Part shown: in pieces, positions 42,369 to 50,357 of the stretch
Numbering within the stretch: position 1 is the first letter of the stretch
How the letters are laid out: each line of letters starts with the position of its first letter
Origin: Nocardia cyriacigeorgica
GTDB lineage: Bacteria; Actinomycetota; Actinomycetes; Mycobacteriales; Mycobacteriaceae
Reading direction: 5' to 3'
Assembly: GCF_010868145.1 (NCBI RefSeq)
Contig: NZ_JAAGUY010000021.1
Location: forward strand, 1 to 64,000
Length of the DNA stretch: 64,000 bases
The notes under the pieces: model-generated
Told to the model about the DNA's origin: nothing
Database searches by the model: none
What the model saw: the letters and a program-made list of their open reading frames with translations, nothing else
Program-made: the position numbers and the translations under genes

Positions 42369-42616
42369 ACCGCACGCTCACCTTCACCGACACCGGGTGG
42401 ACCGACTACCTCTACTGGCAGCACACCGACCACGCGACGTTCAGGAAATTGAACCGGTTGATCGACGACATCCGGCACAACGGCAATGCCGCGGGCACCG
42501 GCACACCTGAACCACTGCGGCAGAACCTGGACGGATGGTGGTCACGCCGAATCGATCACGAACACCGGATCGTCTACCGGTCGGACGACGACACGGTGAT
42601 CGTCATCGCCTGCTGA
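42365..42616 (+). CDS. YoeB/Txe-family toxin lacking the C-terminal catalytic His-Tyr
   Basis: An 83-residue YoeB-like mRNA interferase: GWTDYLYWQHTDHATFRKLN, PEPLRQNLDGWWSRRIDHEH, RIVYRSDDDTVIVIAC. The Glu and Arg positions of the active site are kept. Typical members end with RYHY after this point, providing the catalytic His and Tyr; here a stop codon follows VIVIAC directly. The toxin may be inactive or weak, kept with its antitoxin as a regulator. The start is GTG, overlapping the antitoxin stop. Confidence 0.88.
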   Translation: MNRTLTFTDTGWTDYLYWQHTDHATFRKLNRLIDDIRHNGNAAGTGTPEPLRQNLDGWWSRRIDHEHRIVYRSDDDTVIVIAC

Positions 42617-42642
42617 GGACCCCGGCCCACGGACGATCACGC

Positions 42643-42682
42643 AAAAAAAGCCCCTCGCCTGAGTGCGCAGGCGAGGGGCTTT
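42643..42682 (-). terminator. Intrinsic terminator of tRNA-Ser(CGA)
   Basis: A perfect 15-bp stem (AAAGCCCCTCGCCTG / CAGGCGAGGGGCTTT) with a 6-base loop and, read on the minus strand, seven T residues. It also lies 30 bases behind the toxin gene and can stop that transcript. Confidence 0.9.
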
Positions 42683-42683
42683 G

Positions 42684-42774
42684 TGGCGGTGGCGGAGGGA
42701 TTTGAACCCTCGGAGGGGGGTTACCCCTCACACGCTTTCGAGGCGTGCTCCTTAGGCCGCTCGGACACGCCACC
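42684..42774 (-). tRNA. tRNA-Ser (anticodon CGA)
   Basis: A class II serine tRNA on the minus strand: acceptor GGTGGCG / CGCCACC, anticodon loop CTCGAAA giving CGA (codon UCG), a long variable arm of G and C runs, T arm AGGGTTCAAATCCCT. CCA appears encoded after the discriminator G (42684-42686). Confidence 0.95.
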
Positions 42775-42834
42775 GCCGACTAGGCTACCGGAATCGCGGC
42801 TGATCGCTAAATCGGCAGGTCAGGGCGGGGTGGG

Positions 42835-43326
42835 TCAGCGCTGGGAGTGGAAGAAGTCGTCGAGGAGGGCGGCACACTCGGGTTCGAGGATGCCGCCGCG
42901 AACTTCGGGGCGGTGGTTGAGGCGGCGGTCGCGGACCACGTCCCAGAGGGAGCCGACCGCGCCGGTCTTGGGTTCCCAGGCGCCGAAGATCAGGCGGCCG
43001 ACCCTCGCCAACACCAGGGCGCCCGCGCACATGGTGCACGGTTCGAGAGTGACGGCGAGGGTGGCGCCTTCCAGCCGCCAGCCATCACCATGGATCTGCG
43101 CGGCCCGGCGCAGCGCCAGGACCTCGGCGTGTGCGGTGGGATCTCCCAGCGCCTCCCGTGCGTTCGCCGCGCGGGCCAGTTCGCGGCCGTCGGCATCGAA
43201 GACGACCGCACCCACCGGGACGTCACGTGGATCGGCGGCGCGGGCGGCTTCGACGGCGGCGCGGACCATGTCGGCGTCGGATGGCCGAACACCGGTGGAT
43301 CCTGAACCGAACGGCCCTTCCGTCAC
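42835..43326 (-). CDS. tadA: tRNA adenosine(34) deaminase
   Basis: A 163-residue zinc deaminase. The HAE motif (DPTAHAEVLAL, near residue 65) and PCTMC motif (TLEPCTMCAGALVLARVGRL, near 94) supply the zinc ligands and catalytic Glu. It converts A34 of tRNA-Arg(ACG) to inosine. A GTG start almost touches the stop of the upstream gene. The order of tadA, its partner gene and divergent tyrA beside a tRNA-Ser is the one I recall from mycobacteria. Confidence 0.95.
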   Translation of the reverse strand: MTEGPFGSGSTGVRPSDADMVRAAVEAARAADPRDVPVGAVVFDADGRELARAANAREALGDPTAHAEVLALRRAAQIHGDGWRLEGATLAVTLEPCTMCAGALVLARVGRLIFGAWEPKTGAVGSLWDVVRDRRLNHRPEVRGGILEPECAALLDDFFHSQR

Positions 43327-43327
43327 G

Positions 43328-43867
43328 TCAGCGCGGCAGTTTGTCCAGCACGGCCGACAGCTCGTTGGCGAAGCCGAGACGCTGGGCGATCATGCCGAGT
43401 TGCTCGTCGGGGTAGAGATCGGTTTCGGCGAGGATGACGCTGAAGACCGGTTCGGGTAGGCCGAGGTCGGCGAGCACACCGAGATCGCCCTCCTCCCAGG
43501 GGTCCACATCGTCCAATTCGTCCGGATCGATATCGGGGATCTCCACGTTCAGCGCTTCGAGCACGTCGGCTGCGATGTCGTAATCGATCGCGGCGGTCGC
43601 GTCCGACACCAGCAGCCGGGTGCCGCTGGGGGCCGGGCGCACCACGATGAAGAACTCGTCGTCGACGTCGAGCAGGCCGAACACCGCGCCCGAGCTGCGC
43701 AATGCCTTCAGTTCGTCCTCGGCTGCGGCCAGGCTGGTGAGCGCGGCCGAGCTCAGCGGACTACACCGCCACGTGCCGTCTTCACGGACAACGGCTACCG
43801 CGAAACCTTCCACGTCGTCGAAATCGTCCGACGCCGGCCTGTTCCCGCCCGAGCGCTGTGCTGCCAT
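43328..43867 (-). CDS. tRNA adenosine deaminase-associated protein
   Basis: A 179-residue acidic protein always found next to tadA in actinobacteria. Visible are FAVAVVREDGTWRCSPLSSA, SGAVFGLLDVDDEFFIVVRP and EGDLGVLADLGLPEPVFSVI. Role unproven; an accessory or regulatory function towards TadA is inferred from neighbourhood. It ends one base before tadA begins. Confidence 0.92.
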   Translation of the reverse strand: MAAQRSGGNRPASDDFDDVEGFAVAVVREDGTWRCSPLSSAALTSLAAAEDELKALRSSGAVFGLLDVDDEFFIVVRPAPSGTRLLVSDATAAIDYDIAADVLEALNVEIPDIDPDELDDVDPWEEGDLGVLADLGLPEPVFSVILAETDLYPDEQLGMIAQRLGFANELSAVLDKLPR

Positions 43868-43925
43868 GGCCGCAACGGTAGTCGGCTCGAGGTCAAATGT
43901 TGAAGTCGTATGCGAATCTGTTCCG

Positions 43926-44876
43926 GTGACTGGTGATCAGCAAGCGCCCGTATGCGTTCTCGGGACCGGATTGATCGGCGGATCGCTGCTGCGCGCGGCG
44001 GTCGGAGCCGGATTCCGAGCGTGGGGGTACAACCGGTCCGAGGCCGGTGCCGAGGCAGCCCGCGCGGACGGATTCGACGTCACCGGCGACCTTGCCGCCG
44101 TACTGACCCGGGCCGCCGAAACCGATGCGCTGATCGTGGTCGCGGTGCCGATGCCCGCGGTGGATCAGATACTGTCCGCGGTCGCCTTATTCGCACCGGA
44201 GTGCGCGTTGACCGATGTGGTGAGCGTGAAAGCGCCGGTCGCGGCGGCGGTCAAGCGACATGGGCTCGGCGCGCGATTCGTCGGCGGTCACCCGATGACG
44301 GGCACCTCGCAGTCCGGCTGGGCGGCAACTGATCCCACGCTGTTCCACGGCGCGGCCTGGGCGGTCGGCGTCGACGCGGGTACGCACCCGCAGCCGTGGA
44401 CGCGGGTGGTTCGGCTGGCGCTGGCCTGCGGCTCGGTGGTCGTTCCGGTCGTATCCGACGAACACGACCGCGCGGTGGCCCGCATCTCGCACCTGCCGCA
44501 TGTGCTGGCCGAAGCCCTGGCGCTGGCCGGCGCGGGCGGTGGTGAACTGGCGCTCGGTCTGGCCGCGGGCTCGTTCCGGGACGGCACCCGCGTCGCAGCC
44601 ACCGCCCCCGACCTGGTGCGCGCCATCTGCGAACCCAACGCCACAGCCCTGCTCGAGGTGCTCGACGAATCGCTGGCCGTGCTGAACGCCGCCCGCGACA
44701 TACTGGCGCAGGACGGTTCACTCGCCGATCTCGCCGAGGCAGGACACGACGCGCGGCAGCGGTACGAGACCGCCGAGCGCTGGGAGATCACCGGTATCCG
44801 GCCTGGTGACCACGACTGGCTGGAGCGGTTGCGGGAGGCCGGCCGGCACGGCGGGGTGATCACCCAGCTCGGTTGA
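43926..44876 (+). CDS. tyrA: Prephenate dehydrogenase
   Basis: A 316-residue TyrA. The NAD(P) motif is VCVLGTGLIGGSLLRAAVGA at the N-terminus, followed by VAVPMPAVDQIL, LTDVVSVKAPV, FVGGHPMTGTSQSGW (substrate site) and VVSDEHDRAVARISHLPHVL. It oxidises prephenate to 4-hydroxyphenylpyruvate in tyrosine synthesis. No ACT domain follows, so feedback through that route is absent. The GTG at 43926 is the best start; it is divergent from the TadA-associated gene. Confidence 0.92.
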   Translation: MTGDQQAPVCVLGTGLIGGSLLRAAVGAGFRAWGYNRSEAGAEAARADGFDVTGDLAAVLTRAAETDALIVVAVPMPAVDQILSAVALFAPECALTDVVSVKAPVAAAVKRHGLGARFVGGHPMTGTSQSGWAATDPTLFHGAAWAVGVDAGTHPQPWTRVVRLALACGSVVVPVVSDEHDRAVARISHLPHVLAEALALAGAGGGELALGLAAGSFRDGTRVAATAPDLVRAICEPNATALLEVLDESLAVLNAARDILAQDGSLADLAEAGHDARQRYETAERWEITGIRPGDHDWLERLREAGRHGGVITQLG

Positions 44877-45033
44877 GGGCACCGGATGTGCGGCCGGCCG
44901 CGACGTTGTGTGGAACCGGGTCGACGCGCCCGGCTCGGACACTGTGGGCCCATTGCTCGGAGCCCGGTGGGCCACCCCGGCTACCGAGCCGATATCCGGG
45001 CACTCGGCATACCCGGCAACCCCGATGTGTCGC

Positions 45034-45645
45034 TCAGATGCGTTCGGCCAAGCCCGGGTAGTCGAGCAGGAAGCCGTCCGGATCGACGGTGACCGTCGCA
45101 CTGGAGACCGGGGAGAGGACGCTGATGCCGTCGCTGGCACTGCTGTAGGTGAGGCTGGCTTCCTGGACGGTCAGCTCCGGCAGCCGGACGTAGACGACCG
45201 GGACCTGGACGTCCTCCACCGCGTGCTGGAGGCTGAAGCGGCGGATGGGCAGTGTGTTGAAGAACGGGCTGAGCACCACGTCCACATCGAGTGCGCCGCC
45301 GAAGGTGGAGCGGATGTGGGTTCCGGTGGCGTCGATCAGCCAGTAGTTCTCCTCGTCCCGCGAGATCGAGGCGTGCCGCTCCCCCGCCGCGGTGGTGCTG
45401 CGCAGCGACAGGCGCTTGGTGGCGCCGTTCTCGTCGGTGACCAGGTCGTAGGAGGCACTGAATGCCGGATGCTCGGCGCCGGTGCCGCCGATGATGCGGC
45501 CGGTGGCACGGATCCGGTTGCCGTTGACCGTTACGCGCACCGATTCCATCCGTGTCGCGTCGTGCGCGCGCCAGGTGAGGACCGCGGGCCAGCGGGAGGG
45601 CGACGGGCTCTCGTGGCCTGATGCTGCGTCGGTCGCGTGCGTCAC
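45034..45645 (-). CDS. Putative glycolipid-binding domain protein
   Basis: A 203-residue beta-rich protein matching the putative glycolipid-binding family: LTWRAHDATRMESVRV, IIGGTGAEHPAFSASYDLVT, ISRDEENYWLIDATGTHI, GALDVDVVLSPFFNTLPIRR. Members have no proven activity; the name derives from a Pseudomonas homologue. No signal peptide. GTG start. It lies directly downstream of an ABC exporter pair on the same strand, with 36 bases between, and might belong to the same transcript. Confidence 0.85.
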   Translation of the reverse strand: MTHATDAASGHESPSPSRWPAVLTWRAHDATRMESVRVTVNGNRIRATGRIIGGTGAEHPAFSASYDLVTDENGATKRLSLRSTTAAGERHASISRDEENYWLIDATGTHIRSTFGGALDVDVVLSPFFNTLPIRRFSLQHAVEDVQVPVVYVRLPELTVQEASLTYSSASDGISVLSPVSSATVTVDPDGFLLDYPGLAERI

Positions 45646-45681
45646 GTATCTACCGTAAGCGACAACACCGTCATGACCGCA

Positions 45682-47781
45682 TCACACCAGCGACTCGCGC
45701 CATGCCGCGTGCAGACCGGCGAAGCGCCCGTTACCCGCGATCAGTGCCCGCGGCGCGCCGTCCTCAACGATGCGGCCCGCCTCGAGCACCAGCACCCGGT
45801 CCGCGATGGACACCGTGGACAGCCGATGCGCGATGATCACCGCGGTGCGATCGCGCAGCACCGTCTCGAGGGCATCCTGCACCAGGCGTTCGCTGGGAAT
45901 GTCGAGGCTGGAGGTGGCCTCGTCCAGCACGATCACCGCCGGGTCGGCCAGGAACACCCGCGCGAACGCAACCAGCTGCCGCTGCCCGGCCGAGAGCCTG
46001 CCGCCGCGTCTGCGCACATCGGTGTCGAAACCCTCCGGCAGGGCCATGACGAACTCGTACAGGCCGACAGCACGGGCCGCGTCGTGCACCTCGGCGTCGG
46101 TGGCCTCTGGCCTGCCCAACCGGATGTTGTCGGCGACCGATCCGGAGAACAGATACGCCTCCTGAGTCACCATGACGACGTGGCGGCGCAAATCGGCGTC
46201 GGAGATCCGGCGCAGGTCGATGCCGTCGAGCGTCACGACGCCGCCGGACGGGTCGTAGAACCGGGTCAGCAGCTTGGCCAGCGTGGATTTGCCCGCGCCT
46301 GTGGGGCCGACCAGAGCCACGACCTGGCCTGCGGGGATATCCAGGGTCAACTCGGGCAACACCGGACCGCGCGGCGAACCGGCGAACGTGGCGCTTTCGG
46401 CATCGCCACCCACCCGATCGGTGGCACCCGTACTGTCGTCGAACGCGACCGTCTCCAGGCCGGCAACGTGCTTCCGCCGGTCGGCAACATCCGTGCCCTG
46501 TTCGGCGGCTCCTCCTGAGTCCGTTCCACCCGGACGTGCCGAATAGTCGAACCAGACGCGGTCCAACCGCATCCCACCGGCGACCTTGCCGAGCGGAACC
46601 GAATCGCTCGGCTCGACCACCGCGGGCCGCTCTTCCAGCACACCCGAGATCTTCTCCAGCGCGGCAGCCGCGGACTGGTAGGAGTTGAAGACCTGGGCGA
46701 GCTCGTCGAGGGGGCCGTAGAAGTTCTTCAGATACAGCAGGTAGGCGGCAAGTACGCCGACGGCGAGGTTGCCCTCGATGACCTGCCAGGCGCCGACGAT
46801 GATCACCACGACGGTGGTGAGGTTGCCGAGCAGACGGGTGAGTCCGGCGTATTCGCCCATACCTCGCACCGCGGTGACATTGGCCTCGCGGTAGGCGGCG
46901 TCCTCCATGGCGAGCACCGATTCGTTGCGTTCCTCGCGGCGGAAGGCCTGCACCGCACGCATCCCGCCCATCGACTCGACGAACTGCACCACCACTGCGG
47001 CGATCGCGCCGCGGGTGCGACGGTAACCGGCACGCTGCCTGCGCTGGGCCCACCGGGTGACCAGGAACAGCGGGACGAAACCCGCGAACACGACCGCGGC
47101 AAGGGTCAGATCCAGGTAGACAAGCAGCACCGCGATGGTGAGCACCGACAGGATCGCGCTCAATGCCTCGTTGAGGGCGCCTTCCAACAGCTCCTGCAGC
47201 GTTTCGATATCGCCGGTGAGCCGGGCGACGACCTTTCCGGAGGTGTACTTCTCGTGAAATCCGACATCGAGGCTCTGGACGTGAGCGAACGCCCGGACCC
47301 GCAGATCGAACAGCACGTTCTGACTCAGCCTGCCCGCGACGCGAACGAAGCAGAAAGTGGTGAGCCCGCCGAGCAGCGCGGCGCCGAAGTACCCGCCGAC
47401 AGCCCACATCAGCGGAGCCCAGTTGCCCACGCGTCCTTCTGAGATGCCACGGTCGAGTCCGTAAGCGACGAATAACGGCCCCGCCACCGTTGCCGCGTTG
47501 TCGACGATGATGATGGCGAGGGCGAGCGCCGCGAGCCTGCGATACGGACGAACCAATTCGGCCAGCAGCCGCCGCGACCGGGCCGCGAGCACCAGGTTTC
47601 CGGTCTCGGTGACCTCCTTGTCCTCGCTGGCGATACCGCGCCAATCAGCGGCCTCGTCGGCACGCTCGGCGACGGCCACACTCGTGCGAGCATCCTGTCC
47701 GACACCCGCATCGGCGCCATCGGAACTCGACGAGATCCGTAAGTCGGCGTCGGTCGGATCCCGCTCAGCGTCGACGCTCAT
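45682..47781 (-). CDS. Heterodimeric ABC exporter, catalytic half
   Basis: A 699-residue ABC half-transporter. An acidic N-terminal extension of about 65 residues precedes six helices. The nucleotide-binding domain has Walker A GPTGAGKST, signature LSAGQRQLVAFARV (degenerate) and Walker B VIVLDEATSSLD with catalytic Glu. A low-complexity insert of about 60 residues (near 425-485) interrupts the domain before Walker A, which is unusual. Its ATG overlaps the stop of the upstream partner. Confidence 0.92.
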   Translation of the reverse strand: MSVDAERDPTDADLRISSSSDGADAGVGQDARTSVAVAERADEAADWRGIASEDKEVTETGNLVLAARSRRLLAELVRPYRRLAALALAIIIVDNAATVAGPLFVAYGLDRGISEGRVGNWAPLMWAVGGYFGAALLGGLTTFCFVRVAGRLSQNVLFDLRVRAFAHVQSLDVGFHEKYTSGKVVARLTGDIETLQELLEGALNEALSAILSVLTIAVLLVYLDLTLAAVVFAGFVPLFLVTRWAQRRQRAGYRRTRGAIAAVVVQFVESMGGMRAVQAFRREERNESVLAMEDAAYREANVTAVRGMGEYAGLTRLLGNLTTVVVIIVGAWQVIEGNLAVGVLAAYLLYLKNFYGPLDELAQVFNSYQSAAAALEKISGVLEERPAVVEPSDSVPLGKVAGGMRLDRVWFDYSARPGGTDSGGAAEQGTDVADRRKHVAGLETVAFDDSTGATDRVGGDAESATFAGSPRGPVLPELTLDIPAGQVVALVGPTGAGKSTLAKLLTRFYDPSGGVVTLDGIDLRRISDADLRRHVVMVTQEAYLFSGSVADNIRLGRPEATDAEVHDAARAVGLYEFVMALPEGFDTDVRRRGGRLSAGQRQLVAFARVFLADPAVIVLDEATSSLDIPSERLVQDALETVLRDRTAVIIAHRLSTVSIADRVLVLEAGRIVEDGAPRALIAGNGRFAGLHAAWRESLV

Positions 47782-49595
47782 GATTCACCTCCCATCAGTT
47801 CGCGGTAGCGGCTGCTGGTGCGCAGCAATTGGTCGTGGGTGCCCTCGGCGACGATTCGGCCGTCGGCCAGTAGCGCGACGCGATCGGCGAGGGCTGCGGT
47901 CGAGGGACGGTGCGCGACCAGCAGTGTGGTGGCTCCGGCGAGTGCGGTGCGCAGTCGTTCCTGCACCTTCTCCTCGGTCTGCACATCGAGCGCCGACAGC
48001 GGATCGTCCAGCACGACGATGCGGGCGCGGCCTTCCCGACCGGCCCGGGTGAGCACCGCACGGGCCAATGCCAGCCGCTGCCGCTGCCCACCGGACAGGC
48101 TCAGCCCCTGCTCACCGATCCTGGTGTCCAGTCCCCAGGGCAGGTTTTCCACGAAATCCATGGCCTGCGCGATCTCCAGCGCCCGCCGCACATCGGCGTC
48201 GGAGGCGTCGGGATCGCCGAGCGCGACGTTCTCGCGCACGCTCGCCGAGAACAGCACCGGATCCTCGAACGCCACCGACACCAGCGACCGCAGATCGCGC
48301 ACTCGCAGTGCGGCGATATCGATACCGTCGATGGTGACGGCACCGCCGGTGACGTCGTAGAGGCGGGGAATCAGGTTGAGCAGGGCGGTCTTACCGCTGC
48401 CCGTGGCGCCGACCAACGCGACTGTCTCCCCAGGGCGAACCGTCAGTGAAATATCGCGCAGCACATCGTCTTCGGCCTCGGGGAAGGCGAAACGTACCCC
48501 GTCGAGACGTAGTTCACCGATGACCCGCTCCGGCAGCGACACCGGATCGGCCGGATCGGTGATGTCGGTGGGAGTGTCGATGATCTCCCAGTACCGGTCG
48601 GCGGCGGTGCCGGCGTCGTTCAGTTCGGCCAGCAGGAAGCCGGTCCAGATGATGGGCCATTGCAGGAAGGTCGCCAGGGTGATCGCACCGACAACGGCGC
48701 CGAGCGTCATCGTTCCGCTGACCACCGCGTACGCGCCGAATCCGAGCGCGAACACCAGGATCGACTCCGACAGCACCACCATCGCCGACCACAGCGTGGC
48801 GTCGAGGCGCACCTTGTACATCTCGGTGCGCTGGAGTTCGCGGGCCTGCGCGGTGAAATGGCCACCGAAATAGCTGCCGCGGCCGAAGGCCTTGAGCACC
48901 CGGATACCCTGCGCGGACTCCTCTGCGGTGGTGGCCAGATCGCCCGACTGGTCCTGCGAGCGCCGTGAGGCCACACCGTAGCGCCGGACGAAGCGGGTGC
49001 AGATGATCGTCAACGGCAGTGCGGCGGCGGCGAAGATCAGTCCGATCTGCCAGCTCATCGCGACCAGCACGGCCAATCCGACAGGGATCACCACGGCGTG
49101 GATCACCAGCACCGGACCGGCGAACCCGATGAATCTGCGCACCGTGGCCAGGTCGTCGACGGCGCGCGACAGCAGCTGGCCCGATTCCCAGGAATCATGG
49201 CGCCCGATCGCCAACGCCTGGAGTTCACGAAAGATCTTGGCCCGCATGGTGATCTCGAATTGAGTGGCGGGCTTGGCCAGCAGCCAGCGCCTGCCCCACA
49301 CCCCGACCGCCTCGATCACACCTAGGGCGAGCACCGCGAGCACCGGGGCGACGATGCCGCTGAGATCACCGCGCGCGATCGGTCCGTCGACGATCCGCGC
49401 GATCACCAGCGGGGTGAAGACGGCGGTGAGCATTGCCGCGACCGATAGCGCTGTGGCCGCGGTCAATTCGAATCGGTACGGCCGCAGGTACGGCCAGAAC
49501 CGGCGCAGCGATGTCAACCGCCCGGGCGTAGGCGCCGACGGCTGTGGTCTGTCGGCCTCCGCTTCAGCGGAAGGCACGTCCAATATGACGGACAA
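47778..49595 (-). CDS. Heterodimeric ABC exporter, half with degenerate catalytic site
   Basis: A 605-residue ABC half-transporter with six helices. Walker A is GATGSGKTA, the signature LSLSGGQRQRLALARA is canonical, and Walker B reads RIVVLDDPLSALD with Asp in place of Glu. It complements the following gene, as in the pair at 31.7-35.3 kb, with the same order and the same four-base overlap. The frame starts with TTG at 49595, behind GGGGGAG; a TTG at 49583 is also possible. Confidence 0.88.
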   Translation of the reverse strand: MSVILDVPSAEAEADRPQPSAPTPGRLTSLRRFWPYLRPYRFELTAATALSVAAMLTAVFTPLVIARIVDGPIARGDLSGIVAPVLAVLALGVIEAVGVWGRRWLLAKPATQFEITMRAKIFRELQALAIGRHDSWESGQLLSRAVDDLATVRRFIGFAGPVLVIHAVVIPVGLAVLVAMSWQIGLIFAAAALPLTIICTRFVRRYGVASRRSQDQSGDLATTAEESAQGIRVLKAFGRGSYFGGHFTAQARELQRTEMYKVRLDATLWSAMVVLSESILVFALGFGAYAVVSGTMTLGAVVGAITLATFLQWPIIWTGFLLAELNDAGTAADRYWEIIDTPTDITDPADPVSLPERVIGELRLDGVRFAFPEAEDDVLRDISLTVRPGETVALVGATGSGKTALLNLIPRLYDVTGGAVTIDGIDIAALRVRDLRSLVSVAFEDPVLFSASVRENVALGDPDASDADVRRALEIAQAMDFVENLPWGLDTRIGEQGLSLSGGQRQRLALARAVLTRAGREGRARIVVLDDPLSALDVQTEEKVQERLRTALAGATTLLVAHRPSTAALADRVALLADGRIVAEGTHDQLLRTSSRYRELMGGES

Positions 49596-49774
49596 ATCTC
49601 CCCCTTCGGTTCAGCGACGTCTCCGGTGATCCGCACCCCGATTCCGGCGACGCCTTCGATGATCGCAGCGGGGTATGACAACAAACGGGTCCATCTAGCC
49701 TGGCATCGCGACAACGAACAGCCAACCGATTTTCTTCCCGCCCGCACCGCCGCGACCGGTCATAGACTCCGAGT

Positions 49775-50053
49775 GTGCTGATCGTCGCCGGATATCTCCG
49801 AGTCACCGAACGCGACCGCTATCTCGAGGCGTGCCGCGAGGTCGTCGAGCAGGCGCGGGAAGCGCCCGGCTGTCTGGATTTCACTCTCGGCGCGGATCTG
49901 GTGGAACCGGACCGCGTCAATGTCTACGAACGCTGGACCAGCCGAGCCGCGGTCGAGGTGTTCCGCGGTGAGGGCACCTCGGGCGAACTCGACGTCCAGA
50001 TCACCGCCGCCGACGTGCGCGAATTCGACTGCACCGGCGAAGTACGGCTCTGA
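49775..50053 (+). CDS. Antibiotic biosynthesis monooxygenase (ABM)-domain protein
   Basis: A 92-residue ferredoxin-like dimeric-barrel protein: IVAGYLRVTERDRYLEACRE, APGCLDFTLGADLVEPDRVN, VYERWTSRAAVEVFRG. Members are cofactor-free quinol monooxygenases or simple accessory barrels. GTG start. A 30-base copy of its 3' coding region recurs 105 bases downstream. Confidence 0.85.
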   Translation: MLIVAGYLRVTERDRYLEACREVVEQAREAPGCLDFTLGADLVEPDRVNVYERWTSRAAVEVFRGEGTSGELDVQITAADVREFDCTGEVRL

Positions 50054-50097
50054 GCCCTTCGCCCCCGATACTGCGGCGCACCCCGGGCGGCCTCAAC

Positions 50098-50127
50098 CGT
50101 CCAGATCACCGCAGCCGACATGCGCGA
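50098..50127 (+). repeat. Partial duplication of the ABM gene 3' end
   Basis: Thirty bases beginning CGTCCAGATCACCGC match 49993-50022 inside the ABM gene at 28 positions. The copy lies beyond the ABM stop codon and is not part of a supportable gene. It looks like the trace of a short tandem duplication. Confidence 0.7.
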
Positions 50128-50220
50128 CTGCGGCGAAGCGCCGCTCCAAGTCTTTTCGCACCCGGAATACAATGACCGGTCCAACCTCAATTTTCGAGCG
50201 AAGCGAGACCGAGCATCCGA

Positions 50221-50311
50221 GTTCGCGGCCCGTCTCGCGTCTCCGCTGCCGCTGCGCAAGCCGAAGGCAAGCAGTGGTAGCGGAGACGCGAGACACCAAG
50301 GGGCCGCGAAC
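50221..50311. repeat. Large nested inverted repeat before the methyltransferase gene
   Basis: Left arm: GTTCGCGGCCC (50221-50231) directly followed by GTCTCGCGTCTCCGCT (50232-50247). Right arm: AGCGGAGACGCGAGAC (50279-50294), six unpaired bases ACCAAG, then GGGCCGCGAAC (50301-50311). Together 27 perfect pairs with one bulge. The 31-base loop holds its own GCCGAAGGC mini-hairpin. A GCGAAGC mini-hairpin lies just outside (near 50198). It ends 46 bases before the methyltransferase start and could be an attenuator, a protein site or the scar of a mobile element. Confidence 0.85.
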
Positions 50312-50357
50312 ACGCGGCGCCGCAGGCGACGCAAAACCAACACCGAGAGGACGTTCG

